The position numbers were made by a program, and so were the translations under genes. 64,000 nucleotides of DNA from Paralvinella palmiformis (taxonomy: Eukaryota > Annelida > Polychaeta > Terebellida > Alvinellidae), in contig JAODUP010000047.1 in the NCBI GenBank assembly GCA_025642065.1, positions 483,001 to 547,000 on the forward strand, given 5' to 3'. Position 1 is the stretch's first letter. The number at the start of each line of letters is the position of its first letter. The notes beneath the pieces are model-generated. The model searched no databases. It had not been told where the DNA came from and saw only the letters and a list, made by a program, of their open reading frames with translations. Shown here one piece after another: positions 46,673 to 59,576 of the stretch.

Positions 46673-47947
46673 TTTCGGGATATAGTCCCACGGGGTGGGT
46701 GTAGTAATTTCTCTGTGTACGCTGTTATATTATTGTTGCCGAGAGCGATGCTACTGTTTATCTGTGCCGTTTACTTAAGAGAATTGTTCTTAGTTTTGTT
46801 TCGTGCCTGGAGCGGAGGGGTTTTTTGTGTGTGTGTGTGGGGGGGGTGTTTTGTTAGCACAATCCGCTCATCAATGATGGCTCCTCCCACCACCCTCTGT
46901 GACGTAGTTCACGGTGTGCAATGATTTCGTCGTGAACCAGCTAGTTCAATGGAATATCAGTTCGTCGGGTTGATCCGTCTAATTAACTAACCCTCCGGAT
47001 GACGCATCGCTATTGTTTGGATCCAGGTTTGGGATCCCGCTGCATGGATGCTTAACGGGTCAGTACGGCCTGTGTGATGACGTCGAAAGTGTTTGTATGC
47101 CGGTTCGATGCCATCCAGCGTCCACTGGGTTATGTTAATGAGACGGCTTCGAAAGAAATTACGATTCGGGATTGGTGTTAACCTCGCCAAGCATTACGGA
47201 TCTCGTTCTGTGTTGTCATTTGATCATCGTGTCATCAGGATGATCGTTTTGATCTAGAAGATAGCTTTGGCGCTGGTATTATATAAATGGCGTAATGGTT
47301 CTGGCAAGCAATTCCACTTAGTGGCAATGCCGAATAACGTAATGTAAATATTTATCTGCCAGTCAGTCGAGTTCTATATTGTCCAATATGTTGCTATAGT
47401 GTACCGGACGAACCCTAGAGGATGTTGCGTTTGGCTGGTTGGTGGTGCCCCCCTAGTTAATGTAGTTGGTGCGTTAGCCTGGTTTGACAGTTAGTCTCCC
47501 AGCTGACTAACAACAAACCCGATCTATAGTTAGTCTCATTAATGTTACATTGTAGGCAGATTATATTAGATCTGTTGATCAGCTGCCTGTTAGACCGTGG
47601 GATGTTATTTGTGGACGATGATGTATTGATGAAACGACGATGATTGGTTATGATCAATAACGAACGCCTCGTGTTTAGAGAATGTTGTAAATATCAAGGG
47701 GCAGTCGTGTTTATTTACCTTCCATTTCGCCCTGTCCCTATAATGCCATCGACTAGCGATATATATATATATATTATAGAATGCAATATTCATGCTGCGT
47801 GTGCGTGTTAAACAGTACTATATTTATCCGAGACAAAACAGCTTGAAGGGTACTGCCTTTATTTAGATCAGGGATGTCCGTATTTATATATTTAGACTTC
47901 TTGCCTTTATACCAGATATCATATTTTATTTATACATTGGAGGAGGG

Positions 47948-47948
<1 letters not shown>

Positions 47949-47976
<28 letters not shown>
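47949..47976. repeat. (TG)n microsatellite
   Basis: About 13 TG units, then a T-rich interruption and more TG. Confidence 0.93.
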
Positions 47977-47978
<2 letters not shown>

Positions 47979-48059
47979 TGTGTGTGTCCTGTTTCACACA
48001 GGTGTTTCCTGTGTCTGTTGTAGATGATATTTAATGTTTGCTGTTTATTACACAATCGT

Positions 48060-48680
48060 CATTTATCTCTAACATTTTATGTATCTATTAGAGACCCTTG
48101 TATGTCTGTATCAGTCAGTCTTGTGTTGATATTAGTGAGCTTCCTGTTTATACTAGAGGGTGTTTTATTTACATCTATGAGTACTATGTGTTTATTTTTA
48201 GAGAATTTGTGGTATTGATATTAGTGAGTCTTGTGTTTATATTAGTTAGTGTCACAGTTATGCTCTGCTTTATTTACATTAGTGAGTTTTTTTTTGTTTA
48301 TACAAGAAAGTTAATTTTTTGTATGCACAATACAGTATTTTATTATATATAGTAATAGTGAGTCTTGTGTTTATACTAGAGGCCAAAGAGAGTGGTATAT
48401 TTATATTAACGTTTAGAAAGTGATATATATATATATATATATATATAATAAGTGAGTTTTTTGTTTATAGTAGAAGGCATGTGCAAGGATAATGAGTCTT
48501 GTATTGGGGTCTTGTGTTAATTAAAATTTGGTGTGTTTAATTCATATTAGCCAGTCTTGTGTTTATATTATGGTTTCTTCTATAAAGCTAGCTTTCTGTT
48601 TATATTACAAAGTTCCCGTATTCATATTAGTGAGTCATGTATGAGAGGGTATTGTGTTTATTTTAGGGCATCTTCTGATT
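48060..48680. repeat. Decayed minisatellite, roughly 35-45-bp units
   Basis: The phrase atattagtgagtcttgtgtt (or close variants such as atattagtgagcttcctgtt, tactagaggg) recurs many times. Units have diverged and their length varies, so a consensus cannot be fixed by eye. Confidence 0.65.
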
Positions 48681-49321
48681 CTGTTAGGAAATTTGAATAT
48701 AAGGCTTTATGCAATTGAGGGTCTGTATATGGTGTGTTTCTTGGCGACTTGTAATTGTGTTTCTTTGCTAATTTTAGACAACATTGGGTAATAGATGATT
48801 GGGCAATTGTTCTGACAAAACTTTGTTTATGATCACATATTGTCTTTGGAGTGAAATATTATTTCATATCATAAATATTCGTCGCACGCACGCACACACA
48901 CACACACTGTATATAATCTGGGTGTTATCACTGATGTTTGTTTTTATACAGATTGTCACCGTGGGACTATGGGAGTATTTTTTTTCACTGCCTCTGCTTT
49001 CGCTATTAGCAATATTGTCATTATATTGAACTTCTCTTATATCAAAGGATGCTGTTTTATGGTGTGTGTGTGTGTGTGAGAGAGAGAGAGATAATTTTGA
49101 GTAGCTCTGGTTAATGTTAGCTCTAATGAATTCACCCCCCCCCCCTTGATATTTGATTACGGTGGTCGTGGTGGCGTTAGTGTGTATCGGAGGACAGAGC
49201 AGCGAGTTGCAAGTGCTTCATAACATGGACCCAGGTGGACATGTTATATAGTGGAAGCATGGCACACCAGAGAGAGAGGGAGGGGGACTATCACTGACTG
49301 GACGTAAATATTGTATGATGA

Positions 49322-49350
49322 AGCACACACACACACACACACACACACAC
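49322..49350. repeat. (CA)n microsatellite
   Basis: About 14 CA units. Confidence 0.95.
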
Positions 49351-50849
49351 ATTGGTGATGGATTGCTCGGGCCATAGAGGATACTGAGCTTAGTATTATT
49401 AGTCAGGGCCCGGTCAGTATGTGCTATAGTTAATATGGGGTGGGTACTGGGTAGGAACTTAACATGTGGGGTGGGGATGAATGGGTCATTCGCTGATGAA
49501 CATCACCTTGAACGGATTCATAAATGTTTCTCATTACGTCAATAATGTGTTTGTTAATGTGTCATCATAGTCGTCCTTGTCGGGGAGACGATTGGGGGGG
49601 GGGGGGGGTTTGATACGATGACAAATATTTTCGGGTCCCGTTTTTTTAGGGTAATTGCTACCTCAACCACGATGACGCATCTCGGCACTCGATGAGGTAC
49701 CAGAGTTGTTCGTCTACATCACTGGTTTGTTTACCTCGGATTACAGCAGCAGCAGAACCAGCAGCATGCGTTGACCTCATCCTGTCATCACCGTCTATTC
49801 CTCCTTATCCGTAACCGACCCGTATCGACCATCTCGTCGTAGGAGCCGTTTCCGGGAAGGAGCCTCTCTTACCTGTATCGGTCTGACGGGTGAACCCAGC
49901 CCCCTCCAGTAACCATATACTCAGGTGGTGGTGGTGGTGGTGGTTGTCCAATGCGGTCTGAAGTCATCGGCTAAATTTAGACTGTCACATACCAAGGATA
50001 TTTCGAGCCGGCTGCCAAATAGAGATCCCGTTACGGAGAGTGGTAAACGCGCATCAGATGGCATAAAATATTCCGTTTTATTTCTTCTCGGAAGAGGGAA
50101 ATTGCATTTTTCTGACCTTGACTAAAGTGATAATGTTCTGCTTATTAGTGTGTGTCAGTTGGGCTTTCGGTGTTGGAATGCAGTTTTGTTGTTGTTGTTG
50201 TTGTTGAACCCGATGGGTGGAGGCTTTAAGGGGACGTGTTTATGGGGTTTGTGTCACCGTATTTCCTCAATATTTGCTCAATCGTTTTGGCCTCGTAGGT
50301 TCTGGTTGGCAAAATTTTGAAATACCTGAGCTTCCTATTTAAAGGCTGCCATGTCCCTGGGTCGATCAGAATTTCTGAATACAATTGGTACGGTGCTGTT
50401 GAGGAAGTTATAAACAGATTATTGCTAGTGATTTGCAACGATTAGAGTTGGCAGTTTTTTGGGGGAAAATTCGACATGATGATGTTATTGCCCTGTGTTG
50501 GACATGGCTGTTACCAGGTTAGTATGTCATTTATGTCCGTGTGAATGGATTTAAGAATATGCTTTCAAAATTGATTCAAAAAGCTGATTAATTATAGATT
50601 AATTTTGTTGGTGTTACAAAATAATGACTTGTATGAAGGCGTTAAGAAAATGTTTGTCAGTCATGGTTCAGTGATTGACATGAAAACCTCTGTAGTATCG
50701 GTGAGTGCATTTATGTTTTTATGTCTGTGTAGATTATATCAGCATTGTGTCAGGCGAGGCCTTTACATTGACGTGTTAACTAAAATGTATTTCAACTATT
50801 ATGTTGATTATATTAAGAATTGGGGGCTATATTTAGCCTCCGAAGTCGA

Positions 50850-50965
50850 TCACGCCTGGGACAAGTGGTGCAGGGAAACATCCCAGAAACGCAGGCAGCA
50901 CTGGGATTCAAACCCTGATGTGGAGGTTGGCGGTGCACTGCTCTGTTCACTGTGCTGTCAAAACT
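50850..50965 (-). mobile_element. Possible tRNA-derived SINE fragment
   Basis: On the minus strand there is an A-box-like cagtgaacagagcagtg and a B-box gggtttgaatccc, 36 bp apart, followed by ctgcctgcgtttctgggatg. This resembles the head and body of family B but is diverged. Confidence 0.45.
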
Positions 50966-51074
50966 GTCCATTGATTTTATTATAATTGCTGGTTATCCGT
51001 GGAATTAATATGAAACATCATTATTTAGTTTTCTGATAAGTGCAATACACGTACGGTGTTATATAATGATATTT

Positions 51075-51876
51075 GAGAACAGTATTATCTTGTATAGGTA
51101 ATATTGTGTGAAGACTGAAGACAGGATTGTCTTTTGTAGGTAATATTGTGTGAAGACAGTACTGTCTTCTATATAGTATAGGTAATATTGTGTGAATATG
51201 TCTTTTATAGGTAATATTGTGTGAAGATATTATTAGACAGTGTTCCCTATTATGAGTAATAGTTTGTGAAGGCAGTATTGTCTTTTGTAGATGATTTAGT
51301 TTGAAGACAGTATTTTGCGTATAGGTGGTATTGTGTTAAGACAATATTATAATGTATATAGATAATATTGTGTGAACCCAGTATTGTATTGTATTCCGGG
51401 AAGTGACATTGGGTGAAGACAGGATTATCTTCTATCTAGGTAATGTTGTGTGAGGAGTGTATTATCTTCTGCGGTTAATATTGAGCAAACTAAAGACAGT
51501 ATTATCTTGTAAAGTTGTATAGTTAATATTGTGTGAAGACAATATTGACTTGTATTGGTCACACTCTGTGAGGTTAATATTCTTTTGTTAAGCACCTTGC
51601 GATGACAATATTGACCTATATAGGGAATGGGGTCCAAGGATGATATTGATTTGTATAGGGTCTGCTGTGTGAGGACAATATTGCCTTGTCTAAAATATGC
51701 TGTGTGAAGACAGCAATTCCTTGTACAAGACAAGATACTGATACGTTTTGCAAAGATAGCACTTCCTTGTTTGTTGTGCCGTATGGGGGAGAATATTGCC
51801 TTATTTACGTCATGTTATATATAGTTGTACGAGGATGACACTGATTTTTTAAGGCCGCCAACCTATATGGCATTAA

Positions 51877-51911
<35 letters not shown>

Positions 51912-51980
51912 TAATACCCTACAAATATGGTTGTGTGAGAACAGTGTTGATTTGTGTGTGGTGTTGCTTCCATGATTGTT
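51075..51980. repeat. Decayed minisatellite, roughly 40-bp units
   Basis: The phrase aggtaatattgtgtgaagac recurs, with acagtattgtcttgtat-type second halves, from about 51100 to 51560, then with weaker similarity (gaggacaatattgccttgt) to about 51980. Confidence 0.75.
51880..51910. repeat. (TG)n microsatellite
   Basis: About 15 TG units embedded in the decayed minisatellite. Confidence 0.95.
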
Positions 51981-52029
51981 ACATATTCTGTGTTGACAAT
52001 ATTATCGAGTATAGTCTAGCCAGGCTATA

Positions 52030-52076
52030 ATATACTGTTCCCATACCAGCCAGTGGGTGATATGGGAACAGTATAT
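52030..52076. repeat. Perfect inverted repeat (16-bp stem, 15-nt loop)
   Basis: atatactgttcccata at 52030-52045 is the exact reverse complement of tatgggaacagtatat at 52061-52076. Confidence 0.9.
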
Positions 52077-52257
52077 TTCTATTGTACATTTCAGGTCTTA
52101 GGACATTACCCTTACTGAGCTTATTGTCTGGAGAGAGTAATTGTTTGTATAGATTTGTGTTGTACAGGGTGTGGGTACTATCTGATAGGCTTCTGTTGAT
52201 TATAAAATATCAAGTCCTCCATCTGACTCTGTCTGAGTGCCCTTGGTTTAAGATATG

Positions 52258-52259
52258 AG

Positions 52260-52341
<82 letters not shown>
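52258..52341. repeat. Compound (TA)n(TG)n(TA)n microsatellite
   Basis: A short TA run, about ten TG units, then about 24 TA units. Confidence 0.93.
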
Positions 52342-52344
<3 letters not shown>

Positions 52345-52379
52345 TTAGGGCCTGATTCTATGACTCAGGATCTATGACT

Positions 52380-52800
52380 ATGTTGATGGCTAGAGAGTTG
52401 AGTACTCACGGCTAGTGTTCTGAGTACACCTAGCTAGTAATTTAAGTATGTATCGGTTAATTAAAGTCCAAATATAATTGTATGGTTTTGAATCTAGGTG
52501 TACATAGCTAAGGATTTCTGAGTATTCATAGCTTGAGATATGAGTGTATATAACCAAGAATATGAGTGTACGTTGCTTATGATCTAAGTGTACATAGGTC
52601 AGGATCTGAGTTTACTTAGATTAGGATCGGAAAACACTTGCGCAGTGGTTATAGTGCTATACTGCAAATCTCGTAAGTCTAGGTTCAAATCCGAATCATA
52701 CCAGTTTATATTGGTTATGATGAGGCAGGATGTGAGTGCAGCATTTTGGTGACCGGAGTACGCAGGTTTAGAAGCTGAGTATATTTTACCAGGGATCTTA
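52380..52800. repeat. Decayed short tandem repeat, roughly 25-30-bp units, interrupted by a SINE
   Basis: Variants of gtacatagctaaggatctgagt recur from about 52380 to 52625 and after the SINE copy. Confidence 0.55.
52628..52735 (+). mobile_element. SINE family B, partial copy
   Basis: Contains an A-box-like gcagtggttatagtgctata and a B box taggttcaaatccgaatcat, then cagtttatattggtta. The 3' part is lost. Confidence 0.65.
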
Positions 52801-53164
52801 TTACATGACTCAAGATGGCATATACGTGAATACCCGGAACCGATTACACCTATGTTGCTAGTTATCTCAGAAACTGATGGCAGCCCTATGGGGACCTAGG
52901 GGCACCCAACTGGGCATCTGGAGACATGCCACTGATGATTAGGGATATATATATATATATCTGAGGTTAAGGGCACGATTCATCCTAAGGTTAAGGCCAA
53001 TAATTTCAGTTAACGAAGTTAACAAAACTATTGAACAGTTTTTTAGTACAACACAACAACATACCAGAGTTAATTTTGTATGTTTTTCTATAAACTTAGA
53101 ATAACGGTATATGATGAAGTGTGTGGGCGTAGTCGTATTAGGGGTTTGTTACCGGGCCTGAGCC

Positions 53165-53195
<31 letters not shown>

Positions 53196-53204
53196 TGTGT
53201 GTGC
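53165..53204. repeat. Compound (CT)n(GT)n microsatellite
   Basis: About eight CT units followed by about 12 GT units. Confidence 0.93.
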
Positions 53205-54485
53205 GAGAGAGGCTATATATGTATAATCTTGTTGTTGTTTATCATAAGCTCCGTTATTAGTTGGTCTTAGATGCACATGCACGCGCGCGCGCACGCACAC
53301 CACTTTGTGGAGGCAGAATTAAAAAAAAGTATTGACGATGTATGAGTTTATAGGAAGAATAGCTGTGTGATAGGATATATATATATATATATATATTATA
53401 ACAGAAATGTGGACTCCTACATACACACAGAGATACAGAGCAGGAGGTAACTAATTAGTTGATGATCCAGCCCCAGTAGGCTGTCATGTTAGCTGCCACT
53501 TACATCTAGTATCTAGCTGTGATCACCAATGGATGGTTCATCTGCTTATATAATATCTGTAGTCAGCAACAGCAATCTCAACAACAGCAACAAGCCAGAC
53601 AATATGTACATCTACAGTCTAGTTTGGTTTAAACCCTTGCACCAACTGTTATATGGCAATCAATGGCATGATGTAACCAGTGAGTGCTTAACCCAAAGTG
53701 TGTGTGTGGTGCACCCGCGCGCGCGTGTGTGTGATAGCCAGGAACCCGCCCGGTCAGAAGTACTTTGCATGCTTGCTGTAGCCATTCTTCTGTAACCAGT
53801 TTGTTGTTACAGATGGATTGATTAGAAATCCGTCTTCGCTGAGCCAGCCCAATCTGACCGAAATGGATGTATTTATAAGCCCTGTTACTACAGCTGGTTA
53901 AGTGCCGTCAGTCACTCGTACACGTCTCTTACTGCTCTGATACCTAAAACTGCCTTATCTAATCAGTTACATCTGAGCTGTTCCCTTATTAGGCTGGCCT
54001 ATCTTCCTTATCAGCCCATTCTGTTCGTCCTTATCAGCCTATGTTGACGGTACTGATTCAAGGTTCGCCTATTATCACCCACTGATATCTGGCTGGTCAC
54101 GGTTCATTATAGTGGAGGTGGGAAGTGGAATTGATGATCATGTCACGTGATAGGTGATGTAGAAATTATTTTAAAAAGTAATATTAATGATACATCCTTG
54201 AAGGTTTTTGGGGTGCTGATTGCATGGCCTTGATTCTGAATTGAGCCTCGTTTTAGATGAAGAAGATGTTTCAACGTGCCCATCATTTTCAGGGTGATTG
54301 ACATCTCGGCCCATAATATTGGGAGGCTTGTACCTTGTTCTGATGACTTGAAATGTTGCTGCCTTCCCTTAACGGAAGTCCTCTGGTTATGTAAACAATT
54401 GTGGTGGTGACCATGCTTTGGGAATTTGGTCTGCTTTTCTCTCCATGCCAACATGTTCAGAGCCTCTCTGAATAATTCTTGACTT

Positions 54486-54515
54486 TATTATTATTATTAT
54501 TATTATTATTATTGT
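54486..54515. repeat. (TTA)n microsatellite
   Basis: About nine TTA units. Confidence 0.93.
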
Positions 54516-55760
54516 AAAGTCATTAAAATAAAATTTATCTACGATATAAAATGAAAAATAATATATAATAGTGGCTACTGTTGTTATCGTTTTTTAATAC
54601 CAGCCAGAAGCAACAAACCATTCCTTGCACTAAAATTCAAAATTCCCTTAAAGTAGCCAAATCTATTCTCTATTAGCTAGCATAACATGCATTTAGGAGA
54701 AAAGTATCAGTGCGTAGTTTTGCTGACGCACCTGATGATAATTGTGAGTGGCAATATTTTTGCAAACAAAAATTATCATTATAGGCACTCAGGCTTGAAT
54801 TAACTGTGATCCGTGAAATTGGCACTTGTGGTGGTTTGATTGTTCGTACATTTCTAGGATGGGTGCTTTGACTCCGGGTCCAAATCCAAAGGCTGTTTTG
54901 TTTCATGGAGATTGGTTGGCTCTTTTGGCACACCTTGAGCATAACATTTGACACATAATCAATTAATAGATGTTCTGACATATGCGATTAACCAATTAAG
55001 CCAAACATTTCTATTGTGATGTTTAGGGGGTCGGGTTCCAGTGCCAATCAGCTACAAGACTTTGTGGTATAAATGTTTTCCAGTCATCAGTTGTGTCAGT
55101 ATTTTCTCCTATTTGACTACAGAAATATGTACCATTATATAATTTAGCGTTTTGTTATGTTGTGGTTTTATTGTACAGTGGCTGATATGTTATATTTAAT
55201 CTATGTCATTATTATAATATTATTATTATTATAATTCTAAAATCGAGCTAAACTACATAAACCTGAATACTGTATTACGGATTACCAATGTTATTAAGTT
55301 GATATTACTAGTTGTTGTCCCAGAGACAAACAACCAGAGATGGAAAGTCACGATAAAGTCATGATAAACATTTAAAATTACATTCATATAATGTCTACTT
55401 CAGCTCAGTGGCTCACTCATATGATGGGCATCTCAGTTTGCAAGATTTAGCATAGACTTGTATATAGCTGCTTGATGGTTGTTGCTATAGGAAGGAATTG
55501 AAGGGATTTATTTCAAATTTCATTTTATATTAAGTAAAGACTGGTTTGTTAACACATAGGCCTTTGAAGGAAGGAATAAATGCATTCTGGACTGTTTTAA
55601 TAAGGCATGAGAAAATTCTGATCTTCAGTGAGTTGCTTTTTTCAATGACCCAAGGATTATGTCAGGACACGGAATAGCTCATGATCTCAGATTGACACAT
55701 TGAAACATATGTGACATTTTGCCACATTTTTTTATGAGTGGTGAGTAAGGAATGCATGAG

Positions 55761-55763
<3 letters not shown>

Positions 55764-55812
<49 letters not shown>
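55764..55812. repeat. (TA)n microsatellite
   Basis: About 24 uninterrupted TA units. Confidence 0.95.
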
Positions 55813-55817
<5 letters not shown>

Positions 55818-56742
55818 CAAGCAATGTCTCATCATGGAATTATGAGCTTAGAATGGAAAGAAAAAGCAGAAAGCTATATTTGACTATTCAAAATTACCTG
55901 TCTAATTGGTTAATATACTGAAGTACTCTCACAGCATTGTCATGTACTGGTTTTGCTGTTATCAGTTCATCACTGAACTACTTGTTGTCTTCATCTTTTA
56001 GCTGGTGGTAAAAACAATTACATCTATCACATAGTTGTCCTGATGTAAGTTGGCTAATTAGTGAAATAATTAACTCATTAATTATGTTTTATGAGTGAAT
56101 TAATTTCGTCCTGTTGTATTATCATGTCTAGATAGCGATGCGGTTATCATGGTCCTTCATGTAGTCTAAATAAATTAATATTATTAGTACCAATTCATAT
56201 TTAATATTGTTTCTCCTATATTAAATATGAATTATTGCTATTACTTCTAATGAATGGCTGTTAACAAGTCATGTTGCTATTCTGTGCTGATGTTTGCTGA
56301 TGAACTGAGATGATATCAAATGATGTTTGAGCATATATTTGTAGTCATATCTGTTCATGTGTGTTTGTATTTATTATGCATGTGTGTGTGTGTGACAGTG
56401 TGTGTGTGTGTGTCTGTGTGTGTGTATTTCTATCTTTATGCTCGCTGATACAACTTTTGTTGTATGGTAATGTTTATATTGTTCAAATCTGAATCTGATA
56501 TGGGTAGTAGTTGGTGCAATAATGCATACAATAGTGATCCGATGTTTTGGTGTGGTAAAGATTTGTCTCTGGATCTGCCCGCTTTCAATTGTTGACACGT
56601 TATTGACACATCAGACACGAGATCTAGTTTGTTCAGTTCCAGTTGTGTTCAGTTCCGTTTTCATCCTTTCCACAAAACATTCATTAGTCCCACGTGAAGT
56701 TATTCGATATATTAAATATATGTGATTATCCCTTTATTTCAG

Positions 56743-56862
56743 ACACCACGTATACTAGAAGCAATCAGTGACAAGCGGACCTTATTTGATATGCCCAGCC
56801 CTGCTGGGGATATCAGGATAGAGGGACCTTTACTCTGTAAAATAGCCATTACAGATGGCAAG
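56743..56862 (+). CDS. ARHGAP21: ARHGAP21/23-like exon: start of PH domain
   Basis: A 120-nt phase 0 exon (acceptor cctttatttcag, donor AAG|GTAACT) encoding TPRILEAISDKRTLFDMP, then GDIRIEGPLLCKIAITDGK. The second part is the first strand of the PH domain (EGWLxxK-like, here EGPLLCKI). The preceding TPRILEA block joins the KKLKNLFGEK exon. In vertebrate ARHGAP21 the PH domain binds ARF1-GTP and phosphoinositides and recruits the protein to the Golgi; the same role here is inferred. Confidence 0.94.
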
Positions 56863-57841
56863 GTAACTAAAACATTCTTCGTTTCTTTGACTTTCTCTTT
56901 TACTCCCCCCCATCTCTCTCTCTCTCTCTCTCTCTGAGTCTCTCTATCAATGATACTAATAATAATCAAGATAACATCTGTGTTATCTTTGCGTTGTGGT
57001 GTTTACTGTATCAGGAAGTGTTAGTCAGAGCAGTTGGTAATATTGGTACATGGGATGGTGTTAACAAATAGTTGATAATGATAAGGTGTGCTGTTTATAT
57101 GGTGATATAACCGACCTTAGGGCGATATCAGTATGGAGCTAGTCCTGATATGGGATAATAATATGGGTAGATTGTATTGACGCAGGGTGGTAATGGTACA
57201 GGGTGATATTATACGTTGTAATGGTGATGTGGTTCATCTCACACTCTGGATTGCTGACCATATTTTAGGTGATATAATTGACCTTATATACCTGGCTATT
57301 GAATAGGTGGGAGTATATATAAATAGGATGGTTGTGATAGAAAAATGAGAGACTTCACTCACCTTAGTGTATTTGTGGTGATATTAGGTGATATAATTGA
57401 CTTTAGAGTGTTATTAACAAATGTGGCATTGGTATAGGTTTACATTGACGAACGATGGTATTAACACGGGTCAGTGTAGCCACTGACAGGCACTGGTATT
57501 GACGGGTGGTAGCCATATTAACCTTTATTGGCATCAACTCTAACAAGGGTTAATATAAATATGGGTTAGTCACGGCAGTGGTGGTTGTGTTATAATCTCA
57601 CTGTACTAGCCCACCCCATCCCTCTTTCTTTCATGCATGCACACACACAGACACAAATGTATGGTGACTTGTATGTACTGGTGATATGCTGGGGTGTTGA
57701 GGGGGAAAGTGCATAGCCAAACAATATTTAATGACACAAAGCAGATATTTTATGGCTTGGCTTAGAAATCGGGCTTTTCAGTAAAATCAATTAACATGCC
57801 ATTTAACCAAATTAATGTGTTCTTATTCGTTCTTTTTGCAG
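56863..57841 (+). other. Intron with CT tract and decayed repeats
   Basis: About 1 kb. A (CT)n tract is at 56917-56942, and from about 57050 to 57560 phrases such as ggtgatataattgacctta recur irregularly, suggesting another decayed minisatellite. No coding sequence was recognised. Confidence 0.75.
57050..57560. repeat. Decayed minisatellite, irregular units
   Basis: ggtgatataaccgacctta, ggtgatataattgacctta and ggtgatataattgacttta occur at irregular spacing with related gatggtattaac / ggtgtggtattg-type segments between. The unit length cannot be fixed by eye. Confidence 0.5.
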
Positions 57842-57925
57842 AGAGCTAGTGACAGGTCATGGAAGCCCTGTTATGCTCAACTAAGAGGTCGTGCTTTGTT
57901 TTTATTTAAGGATAAAAACAACGTG
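57842..57925 (+). CDS. ARHGAP21: ARHGAP21/23-like exon: PH domain core
   Basis: An 84-nt phase 0 exon encoding RASDRSWKPCYAQLRGRA and LFLFKDKNNV. The order W-K-x-x-Y-x-x-L-R-G-x-x-L-x-L-F-K-D-K matches the second to fourth PH strands of ARHGAP21/23 (WKQMYVVLRGHSLYLYKDK in vertebrates). The Arg/Lys residues on these strands are where PH domains contact phosphoinositides. Acceptor gttctttttgcag, donor GTG|GTGAGA. Confidence 0.95.
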
Positions 57926-59576
57926 GTGAGAATCACTTTTTTTATATTTTTGAGCTGCTTTAGAGATAGAACACAGTAATAATGCTGTGTGTGTGTGTGT
58001 GTGTAAAAAACCCATATTAACCAGTTTTTGTCGTTCCTTTACCATCAGCTGAAAATACAGGATCATTTCCTCAGGTATTGTTGATGATACCAGGTCATAT
58101 GACAGTCAAAAATGACTAAAATGTAGTTCAGTGAACATACTGATTCAGAGTTCCCTTTCTGGGTCTCCACGCACCACCGTAAGCATACACACCTGCCAGG
58201 ATGTAGTACTGTCCATTTTGAGAAATGCCGATGTAAGACATGTTCCAGAGATGGTGATTCTTTACCATTGTCGTCATTGCCCATGAGAAAACAGTGTCAG
58301 ATAATTAAAGTAGTTTTTTTTATCAACTGGATGAACAAACCTAATTCTACTTTATTCCCAGTTTGATTTTAGAGATGATTCAGAGATTTGGCTCTTAGAT
58401 CGACTAATGGGTTTCCAAACAGTCCAACTCTAAAAAAGGTCCCCCACTGACTCTAACATTTTGGAAGAATTTTTTATTACAACCAATATTATAACATGGC
58501 ATCACTGATACAGTTCTATGACTTATATAATTCTACTGTTCTGGTTGATTTCCATCACACCTATGAACTCAAATGGGCATTTTAGCTTGCCCGTCCCCCA
58601 CTTTTTTGCATAAACCCCCCCCCCCCAAGTTTCCAAATGTTGGGATAGCCTGCAGGCTGATACGAATTGTAAGCTAAATTCTAACCTTTTATATTCCACA
58701 TTTAAATGTATAGCTGAGAAATTACTGCACATGCATAATGTCTGTCTTTTGTATACTTGGACACTCATTATTCGGGTGACCATTGTTGACAATAGATTTC
58801 TTCTTTATTAGTCACATGTAAAGGAGAATCATTTTAGGATTATGTTTTTCCACTTCCTTGATTAAAGCTTTCAACCATTTTCACTTGCCATCATTAACTT
58901 CTGTGAAATACTCAAATTAGAATTGGTAAAATGTTTTCATGGCGTTCATGATTTGAATACATGCAGAAAATAAACTTAAGTGGCATGATTTTATTGATTA
59001 GGTCTGTCTGTAAAAAATTGAGCTGGCACAACATTTGTATTCTATTATAATGTGTTCTCCATCTGAATCTAATAATTCATAATCATTGTTATTGCAATTA
59101 AGTCAGGGCTAGAATTTTGCAAGAACTTACAGGAATGAACATTGATTCTCGCAAATTCTATTTGCGAGAATCAAATGTCATCCATTGCCTTCCAGCCAAT
59201 TGTGCGGGACATATTCAGATATTGATATATTGTTAAAATTAGAAAGTTCAAGATTAGCCTCAGATTTTCACAGAAGAGAACACACCAGATCCTAATGCTA
59301 ATTAGGAGAAGACTTTAGTTCAATTCTACGTCGCCACCTGGCAAATGGACACTACAATTAGTTTTAGATTTTTTTCGAGAATTTACAAACCAATACAAAT
59401 TAGGGTTCCCCCCCAACCTTTAGTAATTTATGCTGAATATTCAGAAAATTGTGTGAATCTTTGGGGAAATTGATTCATGTAAAAATTCTAACTCTGTAAG
59501 TAATGTACAGTGTGTTGTTTTGTGAAATGCTAAAATGGTAGTATCTTGTATTAATCCAGATTCGTTGTCATTTCAG
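57926..59576 (+). other. Intron, AT-rich, with one perfect hairpin
   Basis: 1.65 kb. It contains a short TG run near 57984, a run of 13 C at 58615-58627 and a perfect inverted repeat at 59142-59174. Nothing else was recognised. Confidence 0.8.
59142..59174. repeat. Perfect inverted repeat (15-bp stem, 3-nt loop)
   Basis: ttgattctcgcaaat at 59142-59156 is the exact reverse complement of atttgcgagaatcaa at 59160-59174. Such a tight loop would extrude or fold in RNA readily; no function is assigned. Confidence 0.9.

Larger units (their letters stand above)
36076..56742 (+). other. 20.7-kb intron between the linker and the PH domain
   Basis: The largest intron in the window. It contains long CA runs (36862-36925, 39841-39914), a long CACT run with adjacent SINE B, a 42-bp minisatellite (42955-43570), a CpG-rich block with a candidate first exon (about 45.2-46.35 kb), decayed minisatellites at 48, 51 and 52 kb, further SINE copies and a perfect hairpin at 52030-52076. 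Open frames here on both strands are either repeat-driven or unrecognised. Confidence 0.8.

Noticed and set aside
54143..54981. Two non-repetitive minus-strand open frames of about 100 codons each
   Set aside because: No recognisable domain, no ATG-to-splice structure that links them, and ordinary length for random open frames in 64 kb; a decayed transposon remains possible.
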